Shown here: positions 25,890 to 36,371 of the stretch, piece by piece | How positions within the stretch are numbered: the stretch's first letter is position 1 | How the letters are laid out: every line of letters starts with the position of its first letter | Made by a program: the position numbers and the translations under genes | Assembly (NCBI RefSeq): GCF_002844395.1 | Contig: NZ_CP025197.1 | Location: 2,170,001-2,234,000, forward strand | DNA length: 64,000 bases | Direction: 5' to 3' | From: Acetivibrio saccincola | GTDB lineage: Bacteria; Bacillota; Clostridia; Acetivibrionales; Acetivibrionaceae | Notes under the pieces: generated by a model | The model's input: only the letters and a program-made list of their open reading frames with translations | What the model was told of the DNA's origin: nothing | The model's database searches: none

Positions 25890-26968
25890 TTTAAAATCAC
25901 CTCATCTTTTTTATAATCCCTTGTTGCCCTCCTGCCTGTGATTTCCCATAATTTCATAGGTGATATGCCGTTTTGGGGTCTTTTCATGGTCAGGTTTTCA
26001 TGTATGAAAAATTCCCCCTTTTTTATATCCCGTGCTGCAACAATGCTTTTTCTCATAAGCCTGATATTTTCTTCTTCCGACATGGCAGGTTTTTTATAGC
26101 TTTCCCCAATAGCACTTTCCACCTGGCGTATTTCTTTTACCATCCGGCAAAGCTCATGAGGCTCTAAGGAAATTTTGTGGTCAGGTCCCGGAAGGTTTTT
26201 GTCAAGGGTTATGTGTTTTTCTATAATTTTTGCACCTAAGGCAACAGCTGCCACCGCCACCGCCGTCCCTTCCGTATGGTCTGAATACCCTGTAACAACC
26301 CCAAAGCATCTTTTTAAAGTCTTTATTGCCTTTAAATTTATTTCATTAAAGGGGGGAGGATAACTGCTAATGCAGTGTAAAAGTGCAACGTTTTTTTCTA
26401 AGAGCTGCTGCCCTTCTTTTGAATAATAGGCTTTTTTAAAATCACTCCCGTGAAAAACAACATCACTGGATCTCTTTTTATACCCGAATGCGGCAACCCC
26501 GAGGGCATCTTCTATCTCTCCTAGTGTAGCCATACCCGTTGATATAATAAGTTTCCTGCCTGACATGGCAGCCTTTAGAATTAAAGGCGCATTTGTAATT
26601 TCACCGGATGGAATTTTTATTACCGGCAAATTTAATACTTCCACCAAAAAATTAAGACTTTCCAAATCAAAAGGGGAGGATATAAAATCAATTTTATTTT
26701 TTACTGCATACTCCTTTATTTCCAATTGTTCTTCTTTGCTTAATTCCAAACCCTTTAGCATTTCCAACTGGCTTTTACTTTTTTCCTTCCTTTGATAAAA
26801 AGCTTTATCTGCATAGGGCAAAACCATATGTTCTGCTATGTATGACTGAAATTTCACCCCATCCACCCCTGCACTTTTTGCCACATCAATAAGCTCTTTT
26901 GCCATGTTTACATCCCCGTTGTGATTAACCCCTGCCTCTGCTATAATATAAACTCTCTTTTTATCCAT
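25886..26968 (-). CDS. legI: N,N'-diacetyllegionaminate synthase (NeuB/LegI family)
   Basis: The enzyme condenses phosphoenolpyruvate with the 2,4-diacetamido-trideoxymannose to make legionaminic acid. The TIM-barrel NeuB domain begins IIAEAGVNHNGD and contains GVKFQSY, KIPSGEITNAPLI, STGMATLGEI and GYSDHT, all family hallmarks. A C-terminal SAF (antifreeze-like) domain is present (RSIVAARDIKKGEFF). I chose the ATG at 26966-26968 because AAAGGTG lies nine bases upstream; an in-frame ATG twelve codons earlier lacks a site. Length of about 360 residues is normal. Confidence 0.92.
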   Translation of the reverse strand: MDKKRVYIIAEAGVNHNGDVNMAKELIDVAKSAGVDGVKFQSYIAEHMVLPYADKAFYQRKEKSKSQLEMLKGLELSKEEQLEIKEYAVKNKIDFISSPFDLESLNFLVEVLNLPVIKIPSGEITNAPLILKAAMSGRKLIISTGMATLGEIEDALGVAAFGYKKRSSDVVFHGSDFKKAYYSKEGQQLLEKNVALLHCISSYPPPFNEINLKAIKTLKRCFGVVTGYSDHTEGTAVAVAAVALGAKIIEKHITLDKNLPGPDHKISLEPHELCRMVKEIRQVESAIGESYKKPAMSEEENIRLMRKSIVAARDIKKGEFFIHENLTMKRPQNGISPMKLWEITGRRATRDYKKDEVILK

Positions 26969-27061
26969 AAAAACCAACACCTTTATTTTAAAAATTTTTG
27001 TCAATATTTTAAAATTTTCAATATTCTAAAATATTTTATTATCCTTTTAAATTACAATTTC

Positions 27062-28213
27062 CTAAAAGTCATAAAAACGTTTTTTTAAAAGCGCTTTATA
27101 TTCTTTAATTGATTTTATTACTTTCACTATTCTTTTAGAACTTTTTCCGTCCCCATAAGGATTTACAGTATCAGAGCAGTCCATTACAAATGCCTTTTTT
27201 ATGGCTTTTAATATCTCACCTCTTTCAGGGGCACAGTTTATAACCGATGAAGCCATAAGTCTTCCCTTTTGCCTATCACCTATGTTTACCGTAGGCTTTT
27301 TAAAAGACGGCGCTTCATACAGCCCGCTTGAAGAATTCCCCACCACCGCATCCACATGTGTCATAACGCTTAAATATACTTTTCTCCCTAAAGAATGATA
27401 AATATAGGCATTGGGATGTTCTTTAACAAACTCTTCCACTAAGTTTATTATCTCCCGGCCTTCCGGGTCTGCATTGGATTTTGTAAATATAAGCCCGGTA
27501 TTTTCACCTAAACCATCCAACGCATATAAAAGCTCCTTTACATTTTGACAGGAAGGTACACCGCTTAAAGTTTCCGGATGGTAAGTAATAAGCAAATTTT
27601 TTTCATGAAATTTTAAATTAAGTTCCTTTTCAAGGGCTTCTTTTGCCAAAAGCTTTGTATTTAAAATAACGTCTATCCCGGGACTTCCCACATTGTACAC
27701 ATTTTCTTTTTTTTCCCCCATCTGCACCACCCTCATGTAGGCTTTTTCATTGGTTACAAAATGCAGGTGGGACATCTTTGTTATGCTGTGCCTTATGCTT
27801 TCATCAAAAGCACCTTCAGTTGTATCCCCTCCCCCTATATGTGCAATGGGTATTTTAAATATTAATGCAGCCTGACACGCCGCCAGTATCTCAAACCGGT
27901 CACCTAGTACAACCAATAAATCAGGCTTTAATTCAGAGTATGCATCTGCAAACCCGATTAGCCCAAGCCCCATTGCCTTAACGGTTCCTACAGGGGTATC
28001 ACTGGAAAGAAGCATTTCTATTTTTTTATCTATATAAAACCCGTCTTTTTCTATTTCCCTGAAAGTCAAACCAAACTCATGGGATAAGTGCATTCCCGTT
28101 GCAATCAGCTGTAAGTGCAAATCTTCATCTTCAGAAATAGCCTTAATTACAGGGTACAAAAGCCCGTATTCTGCCCTGGTGCCTGTAACAACACAAATTT
28201 TACTCTTTGACAT
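27062..28213 (-). CDS. legG: Hydrolysing UDP/GDP-sugar 2-epimerase (NeuC/LegG family)
   Basis: The protein belongs to the WecB/NeuC family: VTGTRAEYGLLYPVI at the N-terminus, HIGGGDTTEGAFDESIRHS in the middle, and GNSSSGLYEAPSFKKPTVNI near the C-terminus. In legionaminic acid synthesis it inverts C2 and releases the nucleotide to give free 2,4-diacetamido-2,4,6-trideoxymannose. Length 383 residues, complete. The gene overlaps the end of legC by 14 bases, so the two are translationally coupled. Confidence 0.9.
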   Translation of the reverse strand: MSKSKICVVTGTRAEYGLLYPVIKAISEDEDLHLQLIATGMHLSHEFGLTFREIEKDGFYIDKKIEMLLSSDTPVGTVKAMGLGLIGFADAYSELKPDLLVVLGDRFEILAACQAALIFKIPIAHIGGGDTTEGAFDESIRHSITKMSHLHFVTNEKAYMRVVQMGEKKENVYNVGSPGIDVILNTKLLAKEALEKELNLKFHEKNLLITYHPETLSGVPSCQNVKELLYALDGLGENTGLIFTKSNADPEGREIINLVEEFVKEHPNAYIYHSLGRKVYLSVMTHVDAVVGNSSSGLYEAPSFKKPTVNIGDRQKGRLMASSVINCAPERGEILKAIKKAFVMDCSDTVNPYGDGKSSKRIVKVIKSIKEYKALLKKRFYDF

Positions 28214-29390
28214 AGCCTTCTCCTAAAAAAGTACTGCTTGGTATATTTATAATGGATTTTTCCAAATATTCTGATGTTTTTAAATCCATGGAAGGACAGT
28301 CCCTAAACATGGGAAGTTTATTTAAAAGCATCCAAGGAGGCCTTGTGCCTATTTTTTGGGAATTTGTTTTTACAAGAAGTAAATCCCTTATAAATGAATA
28401 CTCTTCATTAAGTATAATTGTATTTAGCCAATAGTTGCTTTTTGCATATTCAGGCTCTTTAAAAAAACTTACACCTTCTAAATTTTCAAAAGCTTCCTGA
28501 TACTTTTTTGCAAGTGCCCTTTTATTTTTTAGAAATTTTTCTATGTTTTCCAGCTGGGCACAGCCTAGTGCAGCATTAATATTGGGCATTCTGTAGTTAT
28601 ACCCTATACTATCGTGTATAAAAAACCATGGATGGGGGATTTTTGCAGTTTTTGTAATGTGTTTTGCAATTTTTGCCACCTCTAAACTATTGGTAACCAC
28701 TGCTCCCCCTCCTCCGGTAGTTATAATTTTGTTCCCGTTAAAACTAAAGGCGGAGACTTTGCCAAAATTTCCCACATGTATATTTTTGTAATAGGAACCC
28801 AGCCCTTGTGCACAGTCTTCTATTAATTCCAAATTAAATTTTCTGCACACCTCCAAAAGGGCATCTAAATCCGCAGGATGTCCAAAGGTATGGACGGCTA
28901 TAACAGCCCGGATAGGTCTTTGGGTTTTTTTATTGTAGCAAACATTCCCTTTCATATAGGCTGTATCTTTTAAGTAACTGCAGAGCTTATTTGCATCAAC
29001 CCCAAGACTTTTATCATCACTGTCTATAAAATGGGGTACAGCCTTTAAATAGCATATTGCATTTGCCCCTGCCACAAATGTAAGTGCCGGTATAAGCACC
29101 TCATCTCCCTGCTTTACACCTGAAAGCAGCAACGATATATGTAAAGCTGCCGTCCCGTTGACAACAGCTACTGCGTGTTTAACTCCTGTAAACTCCGCTA
29201 AATTAGCCTCAAACCTGTCAACATATTCACCTGAAGAAGAAACCCAGCCTTCATCGATACAGGATTTAACGTATTTCCATTCATTTCCATTAAACCAGGG
29301 CTGGCTTAGGGCAATTGGTTTATTTTCATCGTGTTTTAAAACACTCTTTAAAGCAGAAATTACATTTGAAATAATTAAATCTTCCCTCAT
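28200..29390 (-). CDS. legC: LegC-type sugar aminotransferase (DegT/DnrJ/EryC1 family)
   Basis: A PLP-dependent aminotransferase that adds an amino group at C4 of the 4-keto sugar made by LegB. Motifs include NGTAALHISLLLSGV, the acidic PLP contact in IEDCAQGLGS, and the PLP Lys in FSFNGNKIITTGGGGA. The long N-terminal segment before GWVSSSGEYV and the internal insert after GVDANKL are typical of LegC rather than PseC. Length 396. The start overlaps the legB stop by four bases. The PLP site is intact. Confidence 0.88.
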   Translation of the reverse strand: MREDLIISNVISALKSVLKHDENKPIALSQPWFNGNEWKYVKSCIDEGWVSSSGEYVDRFEANLAEFTGVKHAVAVVNGTAALHISLLLSGVKQGDEVLIPALTFVAGANAICYLKAVPHFIDSDDKSLGVDANKLCSYLKDTAYMKGNVCYNKKTQRPIRAVIAVHTFGHPADLDALLEVCRKFNLELIEDCAQGLGSYYKNIHVGNFGKVSAFSFNGNKIITTGGGGAVVTNSLEVAKIAKHITKTAKIPHPWFFIHDSIGYNYRMPNINAALGCAQLENIEKFLKNKRALAKKYQEAFENLEGVSFFKEPEYAKSNYWLNTIILNEEYSFIRDLLLVKTNSQKIGTRPPWMLLNKLPMFRDCPSMDLKTSEYLEKSIINIPSSTFLGEGYVKE

Positions 29391-30397
29391 AGATTATACC
29401 TGTATGATTTATATAATTTTAAATTTTCCTTATTTGAAAACCAATTTACCGTCTCTTTCAGCCCTTTTCTAAACCCTTCTTTACCCCCATACAAAGGGGT
29501 AAAACCTAAAAGCTTTTTCGCTTTGGAAATATCTGCAACCAGCCGCTTTACCTCGCTTTTTGAAGGCCTTAAACGCTCCCTGTCCAGCTGAAATTCCACT
29601 TCTTTCCCCATAATTTCTGCAATCATTTTCCCGGTATCTCCTATGGAAATTTCATAGCCGCTTCCTATATTAACCACATCCCCCACGGCTTCATCGCACA
29701 TTGCTACCTTAATAAACCCGCAAACAACATCCTTTACATAATTAAAATCCCTGGTGGGTTCTAAAGCTCCAAGCTTTATTTTTCTCTCCCCTTCTGCAAT
29801 TTGCGTTATTATTGTGGGAATAACGGCTCTGGCTGACTGCCTTGGACCGTAAGTATTAAAAGGCCTTATTATGGAGACGGGAATATCAAAAGAATTATAA
29901 AAGGCCAGCGCCATCTGGTCTGCACCGGTTTTTGACGCAGCATAAGGAGACTGGCCTTTTAAAGGATGAGTTTCAGAAATAGGCACAATCTTGGCGGTGC
30001 CATAAACTTCACTGGTGGAAGTGTGGACAATCCGCTCGGTGTTAAGCTCCCTTGCCCCTTCTAAAATGTTCAAAAGTCCTCCTATATTTGTATCCATGTA
30101 TAATTTCGGTGCTTTATATGAATACGGGACAGAAACCAACGCCGCCAAATTAAAAACAACCTGGCAGCCTTTCATTGCCCTTTTTACCAAATAAGAATCC
30201 CTTATATCTCCTTCAAATATCTCTAAACTTTTTTTTATTTCTTTTGGAAAATAATCAATCCATCCCCATGAATTAAATGAATTATAGTAGACAAATGCCC
30301 TGACATCATAGCCTTCTAAAACTAAGTTTTCAACCAGGTGAGACCCTATAAATCCATCTGCCCCTGTAACCAGTATTTTTTTATTTTTTAAATTCAT
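29387..30397 (-). CDS. legB: NAD-dependent sugar-nucleotide 4,6-dehydratase (LegB)
   Basis: An extended SDR enzyme: TGADGFIGSHLVENL cofactor loop, STSEVYG with the catalytic Ser/Thr-Ser-Glu, and YAASK for the YxxxK pair. RPFNTYGPRQSARAVIPTII is the family-specific substrate region. It performs the first committed step, C4 oxidation and C6 dehydration of the nucleotide-linked GlcNAc. The start was placed at the ATG at 30395-30397 because TTGGAG lies just upstream; an in-frame ATG six codons earlier overlaps this site. It is the first gene of the operon. The promoter must lie in the 190-base gap shared with the divergent triple-DUF4183 gene; I see no clear sigma-A boxes for it. Confidence 0.9.
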   Translation of the reverse strand: MNLKNKKILVTGADGFIGSHLVENLVLEGYDVRAFVYYNSFNSWGWIDYFPKEIKKSLEIFEGDIRDSYLVKRAMKGCQVVFNLAALVSVPYSYKAPKLYMDTNIGGLLNILEGARELNTERIVHTSTSEVYGTAKIVPISETHPLKGQSPYAASKTGADQMALAFYNSFDIPVSIIRPFNTYGPRQSARAVIPTIITQIAEGERKIKLGALEPTRDFNYVKDVVCGFIKVAMCDEAVGDVVNIGSGYEISIGDTGKMIAEIMGKEVEFQLDRERLRPSKSEVKRLVADISKAKKLLGFTPLYGGKEGFRKGLKETVNWFSNKENLKLYKSYRYNL

Positions 30398-30462
30398 TTT
30401 ATCACTCCAAAACATTGCTATAATAAAATTTTATTTAAGAAAACCTTTTAATAGAACCGGTA

Positions 30463-30490
30463 ACTTAAACCCAGATAAAAACATATAATA
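30463..30490 (+). promoter_or_regulatory. Sigma-K-like promoter of the triple-DUF4183 gene
   Basis: AC (30463-30464), 17 bases, then CATATAATA (30482-30490), an exact AC-N17-CATANNNTA. The start codon is 99 bases further on. A second CATATAATA starts at 30491 but has no AC at the right distance. Confidence 0.45.
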
Positions 30491-30556
30491 CATATAATAA
30501 GTAAACATATGAAACCGGATATACTTTTAATGAATGAAACACATACTTAAACATGA

Positions 30557-31981
<1,425 letters not shown>

Positions 31982-32007
31982 TTTTTGAAATTCCCCATCG
32001 TATTTTC

Positions 32008-32056
32008 CTATTTAGTATCTATTTAGTATCATTTATTTAGTATCGTTTATCTAATA
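32008..32056 (+). repeat. Short direct repeats TTTAGTATC
   Basis: Three imperfectly spaced copies of ATTTAGTATC lie between the triple-DUF4183 gene and rarA, in a T-rich stretch. No gene or terminator hairpin is obvious here. Confidence 0.5.
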
Positions 32057-32122
32057 ACTTTTTTCTGGTATCCTTTATCTACTTTTGTCTATCTGGTTTG
32101 GTTTGTATTGTGTCGTTTTTCT

Positions 32123-33421
32123 TTATTTAGCGTTATTTTTCCTTCTCTTTGACAGCCACTCTTTTATCCTTGCTTCATATCCGTTTTCCGTAGGATTATA
32201 ATAAATTGTACCCCTCATTTCCTCAGGCAAATACTCCTGATCCACTACATTGCCTTCATAATCATGGGCATATTTATACCCTTTTCCATACCCTAAATCC
32301 TTCATACCCTTTATCGGTGCATTCCTAAGATGCATAGGAACTTCACCGGTTCTTTTATTTTCCACATCATGCAAAGCCTTATTTATTGCCACATATGCTG
32401 CATTTGACTTAGGACTTGTGGCAACGGCTATAGCCGCCTGTGAAAGTATTATCCTTGCCTCCGGCATACCAACCATATGGACGGCCTGGGCTGCTGAAAC
32501 GGCAATTTGAAGTGCCATGGGATTTGCCATACCCACATCTTCAGCTGCACATATTATTATCCTCCTTGCCAAAAACATAATATCTTCTCCTGCATAAAGT
32601 GCCCTTGCAAGGTAAAATACAGCAGCATCAGGGTCGCTTCCCCTCATGGATTTAATAAATGCACTGATATTATCATAATGGTCTTCCCCTGACTTATCAA
32701 ACCTTACAGCCTTTTTTCCAACACATTCCTGGATTAGGTTTATATCAATGTGATACTTTCCATCGGCATCTAAATCAGATGTCAAAACAGCAAGCTCAAC
32801 GGCATTTAATGCAATTCTTGCATCACCGCCTGACGCTTCTGAAAGAAAATCCAAAGCATCATCATCTATGAGGATATCAAGATTTCCCAAGCCCCGCTCC
32901 TTATCTTTTAAAGCATTTTTTACTATATTTATAATAGCTTCTTTTCCCAATGGCTTTAACATAAAAACAGAAGACCTGGAAATCAAGGCTTTGTTCACTT
33001 CAAAATACGGATTCTCAGTCGTAGCTCCTATAAGAATTATTGTGCCGTCTTCCACAAAGGGCAGCAATGCATCCTGCTGGGCTTTGTTAAACCTGTGTAT
33101 CTCGTCAATAAATAATACCGTCCTCCCGCTTGGGTTAAAAATAGGGTTTTGGGTATCGGCAACAATTCTCTTTATATCAGAAACTCCCGATGTAACGGCA
33201 TTTAACTTTTCAAATTTGGATTTTGTCATATTTGCAATAATCCTTGCAAGGGAAGTCTTCCCCGTACCCGGCGGACCATAAAATATAATTGATTTTATCC
33301 TGTCAGCTTTTATCATCCTGTATAAGGGCTTTCCCTCTCCCACTATTTCCTCCTGCCCAAAAAACTCTTCCAATGTCTTAGGCTTCATTCTATGGGCAAG
33401 GGGCACTTTTTTCCCTGTCAT
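32123..33421 (-). CDS. rarA: Replication-associated recombination protein A (RarA/MgsA)
   Basis: An AAA+ ATPase that acts at stalled replication forks. Walker A GPPGTGKTS, Walker B VLFIDEIHRFNKAQQDALLP, sensor-1 IGATTENPYFEV and the C-terminal tetramerisation region (AEDVGMANPMALQIAVSAAQ) are all present. The ATG at 33419-33421 is chosen because GGAGAGG is nine bases upstream; an ATG three codons earlier abuts this site. Length of about 432 residues is normal. It appears to be a single gene; the next minus-strand gene upstream is the TetR regulator. Confidence 0.95.
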   Translation of the reverse strand: MTGKKVPLAHRMKPKTLEEFFGQEEIVGEGKPLYRMIKADRIKSIIFYGPPGTGKTSLARIIANMTKSKFEKLNAVTSGVSDIKRIVADTQNPIFNPSGRTVLFIDEIHRFNKAQQDALLPFVEDGTIILIGATTENPYFEVNKALISRSSVFMLKPLGKEAIINIVKNALKDKERGLGNLDILIDDDALDFLSEASGGDARIALNAVELAVLTSDLDADGKYHIDINLIQECVGKKAVRFDKSGEDHYDNISAFIKSMRGSDPDAAVFYLARALYAGEDIMFLARRIIICAAEDVGMANPMALQIAVSAAQAVHMVGMPEARIILSQAAIAVATSPKSNAAYVAINKALHDVENKRTGEVPMHLRNAPIKGMKDLGYGKGYKYAHDYEGNVVDQEYLPEEMRGTIYYNPTENGYEARIKEWLSKRRKNNAK

Positions 33422-33553
33422 AAGAAACATCCTCTCCGAATCTTTTTTCTACTGTAATTTTTATTCTCTTTTAAAATTTTCCACACACTTCAGGTTTTTT
33501 AAATTAATTTACTGGTAGAAATCGTTACTATAAACATAAGTTTTCCACATGCT

Positions 33554-34120
33554 TCATTTTCCTTTAAAACCGAAATAAAATAATTTTCCTAAATCAGTCC
33601 TTAAGTTTGCATCCATAGGCTTTGATAAAACATCCTTAAAAGCTTCAATATACATTAAAATAGCTTCATTTGAAAGTCCCTTGTCAATGTCCCCTTCCTC
33701 TTTACCCTGGGCAATAAGAGACATAAAAACAGGTTTTAATTTTTCTTCATAATAATTTCCCATATATTCACGCACAATAGAATAAGAGTTTATAACGGAA
33801 TTAACAAACTTCTCACTTAGCATTTCTGCAGCCTTCATTTTTATATTATAAAACTCCTCAAGCTTTTCTTTAAATGTTAATTTACTATCAACAAGTTTTT
33901 TTACCTTTTCCAGCTGCTTATCTGCAAAACAAAAAAACACCTGTCTTACAAGGCCTTCTTTACTTTCAAAATAATTATATATAGTAACCTTTGAAACATT
34001 AGCTCTTTTTGCTATATCCGTGATTTTCACATTGTTTATCCCATAATCATTAAACAATTCAAAGGCTGCATCTATAATGCATTTCATTTTCTCTTCCCTG
34101 CGTTTATCAAACCCGTTCAT
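33554..34120 (-). CDS. TetR family transcriptional regulator
   Basis: The N-terminal helix-turn-helix (about 10-57) includes IIDAAFELFNDYGINNVKIT and AKRANVSKVTIYNYFESKEG, a standard TetR DNA-binding domain. The C-terminal ligand-binding domain is variable. GGAGG lies ten bases before the ATG. The gene is divergent from an ABC transporter locus, and two palindromes TGAACT-N13-AGTTCA lie in the shared intergenic region, one overlapping the ABC promoter. It is therefore very likely a local repressor of the ABC genes and of itself. A related but imperfect palindrome upstream of the SigY-like operon suggests a second target. Confidence 0.9.
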   Translation of the reverse strand: MNGFDKRREEKMKCIIDAAFELFNDYGINNVKITDIAKRANVSKVTIYNYFESKEGLVRQVFFCFADKQLEKVKKLVDSKLTFKEKLEEFYNIKMKAAEMLSEKFVNSVINSYSIVREYMGNYYEEKLKPVFMSLIAQGKEEGDIDKGLSNEAILMYIEAFKDVLSKPMDANLRTDLGKLFYFGFKGK

Positions 34121-34158
34121 ACTTTACTTACCTCCGGCATATCTTATAATACCAAAGT

Positions 34159-34189
34159 TTTTGAACTAATTCAATGATAAAGTTCAAAA
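34159..34189. promoter_or_regulatory. Operator O1: perfect palindrome for the TetR regulator
   Basis: TTTTGAACT (34159-34167) and AGTTCAAAA (34181-34189) form a perfect 9-bp inverted repeat with 13 bases between. The core is TGAACT-N13-AGTTCA. Confidence 0.65.
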
Positions 34190-34194
34190 TTCTA

Positions 34195-34223
34195 TTGACA
34201 AAATAGCGGCAAAAGTGTAATAT
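34195..34223 (+). promoter_or_regulatory. Sigma-A promoter of the ABC locus
   Basis: TTGACA (34195-34200), 17 bases, then TAATAT (34218-34223). The -10 box touches the operator at 34222-34248, as expected for repression by the divergent TetR protein. Confidence 0.7.
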
Positions 34224-34248
34224 GAACTTATTAAAGTAAAAAGTTCAT
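34222..34248. promoter_or_regulatory. Operator O2: perfect palindrome overlapping the -10 box
   Basis: ATGAACTT (34222-34229) and AAGTTCAT (34241-34248) have the same TGAACT-N13-AGTTCA core and spacing as O1. Confidence 0.65.
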
Positions 34249-34370
34249 TCTTTTTATTTTGCTGTATTCTTATATCATATAAAAATTAACCGGCATGTTT
34301 AAAAGAAAATTTTTTCAAAGAATAAGCCAAAACCTGTAGTTTCTTAGAAAAGCTTAAAGGAGTTGATGCA

Positions 34371-34999
34371 GTGATAGAAGTAAAAGATCTCTCAAAAATT
34401 TATTCCAACGGAAAAGGCGTTTTTGATATTAATTTTAAAGTGGAAAAAGGCGAAGTGTTTGGATTTTTAGGCCCTAACGGTGCAGGAAAAACCACCACAA
34501 TCAGAAATCTTTTAGGCTTTACAAACCCCACAAAGGGAAGCTGCAGCATTAACGGAATGGACTGCCGCAAAGAAGCTTCCCGGATTCAAAAAATTCTAGG
34601 CTACATCCCTGGCGAAACAGCTTTTTTTGATAATATGACAGGTATTCAATTTATAAATTTCATATCTGATATGCGGGGCATGGACTGTTCCAAAAGAAGG
34701 GACTACCTTATTGGTTTTTTTGAATTGGAAGCCAATCGCAAAATCCGTAAAATGTCAAAGGGAATGAAACAAAGAAAAGTTATTTTGTCACCGTATCAAG
34801 TGATGAGGATATAGAAAAAATCAAATCCGGCGGTTTAGAATTTAAAACAATTGATGAAAACAGACTTGAGATATTTATAAGTGATGAGTTTAAAAAACTA
34901 TTTGAAACCCTTTCTAAATGTAATGTTAAGGATTTAGAAACATCCTCAAAGACATTGGAAGAAATTTTTATACGTTATTACAACAAGGAGGAAAACTAA
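34371..34999 (+). pseudogene. ABC transporter ATPase with internal deletion and frameshift
   Basis: The gene begins at GTG with AAAGGAG upstream. The N-terminal part is a normal ABC-2 type ATPase with Walker A GPNGAGKTTT and the start of the signature region (KMSKGMKQ). At about 34770 the frame breaks: the next sequence in another frame (SYFVTVSSDEDIEKIKSGG to the stop at 34999) is the C-terminal tail of the same kind of ATPase. Walker B, D-loop and H-loop are missing, a loss of roughly 110 codons. The protein cannot hydrolyse ATP. Promoter and operators are intact, so the decay is probably recent, or the gap is an assembly error. Confidence 0.8.
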
Positions 35000-35572
35000 A
35001 TGTCATGGAGTTTATTTAAAGTAAATATAAAAACAAATGTCATCAACCACCGTATAATCGCATCCCATGTTGACAAGGGGAGTATGGCCTATTTGCTTTC
35101 CACTCCCAATTCACGGGTAAAAATTGCCTTTACCCAGGCCGTATCCGGGTTAGCTTCCATAACCCTCTTTTTCATTGTAACAACTTCCTTTGCAATTGTT
35201 GTTTCTGAGGTGATGTTTCCGGGGCTTTTGGAAACAGGCAAATTCATTATGCTGAATATATATGCCCTTCTCATGTACTATGCAATAGGAGGCATTGGCT
35301 TTTTTGCATCCTGTATAGCAAACGAAAGCAAATTAAGCCTTAGCATAGGAGTGGGTGTTCCTGTTACTTTTTTAGTCCTCCAGATGCTAGGAAATGCAGG
35401 GGAAAAATTCAGCTGGCTTAAAAACTTATCACTATATACTCTTTTCAATCCAAATAAGCTTATTGAGGGAAGCAGTTTTTCATATATCGCAATGTTTATA
35501 TTTACCGTTATTGCAGTCATTCTCTATACCGGAGGTATATTAACATTTAACAAGCGTGATTTACCAATTTAG
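35000..35572 (+). pseudogene. ABC-2 permease with in-frame loss of its first membrane segments
   Basis: The reading frame is open, but the protein (190 aa) starts MSWSLFKVNIKTNV and then jumps directly to IASHVDKGSMAYLLSTPNSR, a motif normally found about 100 residues into this permease family. The first membrane spans and periplasmic loop are missing; the C-terminal four spans remain. The AAGGAGG ribosome site, the exact join to the ATPase stop and a good terminator are preserved. It pairs with the broken ATPase upstream, so the whole exporter is presumably inactive. It could also be read as an intact short gene, but the jump in family position argues against that. Confidence 0.65.
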
Positions 35573-35581
35573 AGGTACATT

Positions 35582-35617
35582 TAAGGAAGGTATTTATTTT
35601 ACCTTCCTTATTTTTTT
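35582..35617 (+). terminator. Terminator after the ABC locus
   Basis: AAGGAAGGTA and ACCTTCCTT form a stem of about nine pairs, followed by a T run at 35611-35617. Confidence 0.85.
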
Positions 35618-35624
35618 CTAATAC

Positions 35625-35900
35625 TTAGTCATTTTTATGCCTTTCCCCGCAATAGGGACAGTATAAATAGTTTCTTCTTATATTTTTTCCGCAAGCCTTA
35701 CAGGGTTGATGTTTTTGAATTAACCTTGTCACAATTAAATAAATAATAAGATTTCCCGGTGTATTTAAAAGGCCAAAAATCCCCCAAAGCCACTTGTTTT
35801 CTCCTCTTTTTGACGCATCTAAAAAAATCCATGAAGCCTGTATAAAAAGAACCGCTGCTAAAAGAAACCATAAATATACCGGAATTTTTGTTGGTGTCAT
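35625..35900 (-). CDS. Small membrane protein with C-terminal zinc ribbon, YxlD-like position
   Basis: Two membrane segments (about 8-25 and 42-60) have the PLD-nuclease N-terminal-like pattern seen in YxlD/YxlE (FLDASKRGENKWLWGIFGLL). A zinc ribbon CKACGKN...CPYCGER follows at about 68-87. The gene overlaps the anti-sigma gene by one base (stop/start). In Bacillus subtilis YxlC and YxlD together form the SigY anti-sigma complex, so this protein is probably the second anti-sigma component. The zinc ribbon is an addition I do not recall in YxlD. Confidence 0.65.
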   Translation of the reverse strand: MTPTKIPVYLWFLLAAVLFIQASWIFLDASKRGENKWLWGIFGLLNTPGNLIIYLIVTRLIQKHQPCKACGKNIRRNYLYCPYCGERHKND

Positions 35901-36328
35901 TACTCCACCTCCTTTGAAAGCCTGTGCTTTATGAAAAAGGGCACTAAAATGGGCACAAACATGATAATAAAAATTTGTACCGTTAAAATAACCTTTCCGT
36001 ATCCCATATATGCAAACATTCCTGCAGAAGATAAGAAAATTACTGAAACTAAAATAAAAACAATATAGTCCCTTATATTTTTATTTTTCTCTTTTATTTT
36101 TTCAGCTTCCCTGAAAGCTTCTGCTATTATTCTTTCATAAGCTTCAATATCTTCACCCTTTATGGACGGCTCATCTTCCGCATGTTCCTTTAATAAATTC
36201 ATACTCTCCCAAAAAGCAGAACAATCTTTACAATTGCCAATATGATTTTTTAATTCTTCAGTTAATTCTTTTTCTCCATAAAAGGCATCTAAAATGCGTT
36301 TTTGCATTTTTTCATGTTTATTAAACAT
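35900..36328 (-). CDS. Membrane anti-sigma factor (zinc-finger HC2 type, YxlC-like)
   Basis: The cytoplasmic N-terminus carries the zinc anti-sigma motif HIGNCKDCSAFW (H-x3-C-x2-C, about 28-35). A helical linker rich in Lys/Glu leads to two membrane segments (about 87-105 and 112-130). This architecture sequesters an ECF sigma factor at the membrane. The sigma gene lies 44 bases upstream on the same strand, which makes it the obvious partner. The protein's role as repressor of its own operon is inferred from this standard arrangement. Confidence 0.8.
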   Translation of the reverse strand: MFNKHEKMQKRILDAFYGEKELTEELKNHIGNCKDCSAFWESMNLLKEHAEDEPSIKGEDIEAYERIIAEAFREAEKIKEKNKNIRDYIVFILVSVIFLSSAGMFAYMGYGKVILTVQIFIIMFVPILVPFFIKHRLSKEVE

Positions 36329-36371
36329 ATTAAAACCCCTTCCCTTTTTGTCCTATACCAATGGTCAGTCT